A DNA stretch of 5,927 bases from Alphaproteobacteria bacterium (GTDB lineage: Bacteria; Pseudomonadota; Alphaproteobacteria; Micavibrionales; Micavibrionaceae). This document shows, in pieces, positions 5,450-5,927 of the stretch (positions are counted from its first letter, which is position 1; each line of letters opens with the position of its first letter). A program made the position numbers and the translations under genes. The notes beneath the pieces are model-generated. The model was given only the letters and a program-made list of their open reading frames with translations. It did no database searches and was not told the DNA's origin. Location of the stretch: positions 1 to 5,927 of the forward strand of contig JAUILO010000145.1 in NCBI GenBank assembly GCA_030432775.1, given 5' to 3'.

Positions 5450-5927
5450 ATGACAAAGAAAACTCCTTTATACCAAAACCATATGGATCTCGGCGCTAAG
5501 ATGGGGCCGTTCGCCGGTTATGATATGCCGCTTTTTTATAAAGAGGGCGCATTAAAAGAGCATGAATGGGTGCGCACTCACACAGGGTTGTTTGATGTAT
5601 CACATATGGGGCAGGTTATAATTCACGGCCCGAACGCCATGGCCTTTATTCATAAGATTTGTCCATCAGATTTCACGTCTGCGCCAGAGGGGCGCGCCAA
5701 ATATACGGTGTTGTTGAACGAGCAAGGCGGCATTGTTGATGATATGATTGTGACGCGCATGGATGCCGAGTGTTTCTTTGTGGTGATTAATGCGGGGCGC
5801 AAAGCCGAAGACTTGGTATGGATGCAACAGCAGATTATTGATGGTGCAAAGACCTCTGTTTTAGAAGATCGCGCTTTAATCGCGGTGCAGGGAATTGGGG
5901 CGGAGAAAGTCGTAAAAGAGTGTTTTG
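5450..5927 (+). CDS. gcvT: Aminomethyltransferase, glycine cleavage system T protein (5' part, cut by window end)
   Basis: GcvT takes the aminomethyl group held on the lipoyl arm of GcvH and, with tetrahydrofolate, releases ammonia and forms 5,10-methylene-tetrahydrofolate in the cytoplasm. About 159 residues are present, some 40-45 percent of the usual 360-375. Visible family motifs are TPLYQNHMDLGAKMGPFAGYDMP at the N-terminus (5-27), EHEWVRTHTGLFDVSHMGQ (37-55), the strongly conserved folate-binding N-terminal block, and NEQGGIVDDMIV (90-101), whose DD pair (97-98) holds the catalytic aspartate of the family. DRALIAVQG (140-148) follows as in other T proteins. AGGAAAGG (5433-5440) lies nine bases before the ATG. 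The gene sits 42 bases past the lipoprotein terminator, so it needs its own promoter; TGCTGTAAT (5413-5421), a weak extended -10, is the only candidate I see. gcvH and gcvP commonly follow but are outside the window. Confidence 0.95.
   Translation, partial: MTKKTPLYQNHMDLGAKMGPFAGYDMPLFYKEGALKEHEWVRTHTGLFDVSHMGQVIIHGPNAMAFIHKICPSDFTSAPEGRAKYTVLLNEQGGIVDDMIVTRMDAECFFVVINAGRKAEDLVWMQQQIIDGAKTSVLEDRALIAVQGIGAEKVVKECF

Overview
The window looks like a chromosomal stretch from a Gram-negative bacterium of moderate GC content. The Gram-negative call rests on a lipoprotein with a clear lipobox and outer-membrane type sorting residue. The N-terminus of GcvT resembles alphaproteobacterial versions, so an alphaproteobacterium is my best guess, but this is inference from memory of family sequences. 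No insertion sequence, phage gene, tRNA, rRNA or CRISPR array is visible.

Layout, left to right. Positions 1-45 hold no gene I can support. On the minus strand lies a complete SulP/SLC26-type anion transporter with a C-terminal STAS domain (46-1689). A 202-bp gap (1690-1891) holds a good sigma70-like promoter for the transporter, a dyad across its probable transcription start, and an exact-period 15-bp tandem duplication just before the ribosome binding site. Next on the minus strand is a large membrane sensor histidine kinase (1892-4558): a roughly 280-residue helical extracytoplasmic domain, HAMP, two PAS domains, HisKA and HATPase, and no receiver domain. A 480-bp divergent intergenic region (4559-5038) separates it from two plus-strand genes. 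The first is a 108-residue lipoprotein that looks like a member of the MliC family of lysozyme inhibitors (5039-5365), closed by a strong intrinsic terminator (5381-5407). The second is the start of gcvT (5450 to the window end), the T-protein of the glycine cleavage system, cut off at about 159 residues.

How the parts may relate. The transporter and the kinase point the same way, but the transporter appears to have its own promoter, so they need not form an operon. The kinase and the lipoprotein are divergent and share an upstream region with several inverted repeats, the best of which overlap a candidate promoter for the lipoprotein. The partner response regulator of the kinase is not in the window. 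gcvT sits behind a terminator and belongs to a separate unit that probably continues to the right.

I do not see a clearly new multi-gene system. The points most worth a second look are the operator-like dyads before the lipoprotein, the divergent MliC-like protein, the uncharacterised sensor domain of the orphan kinase, and the tandem repeat and dyad in the transporter leader.
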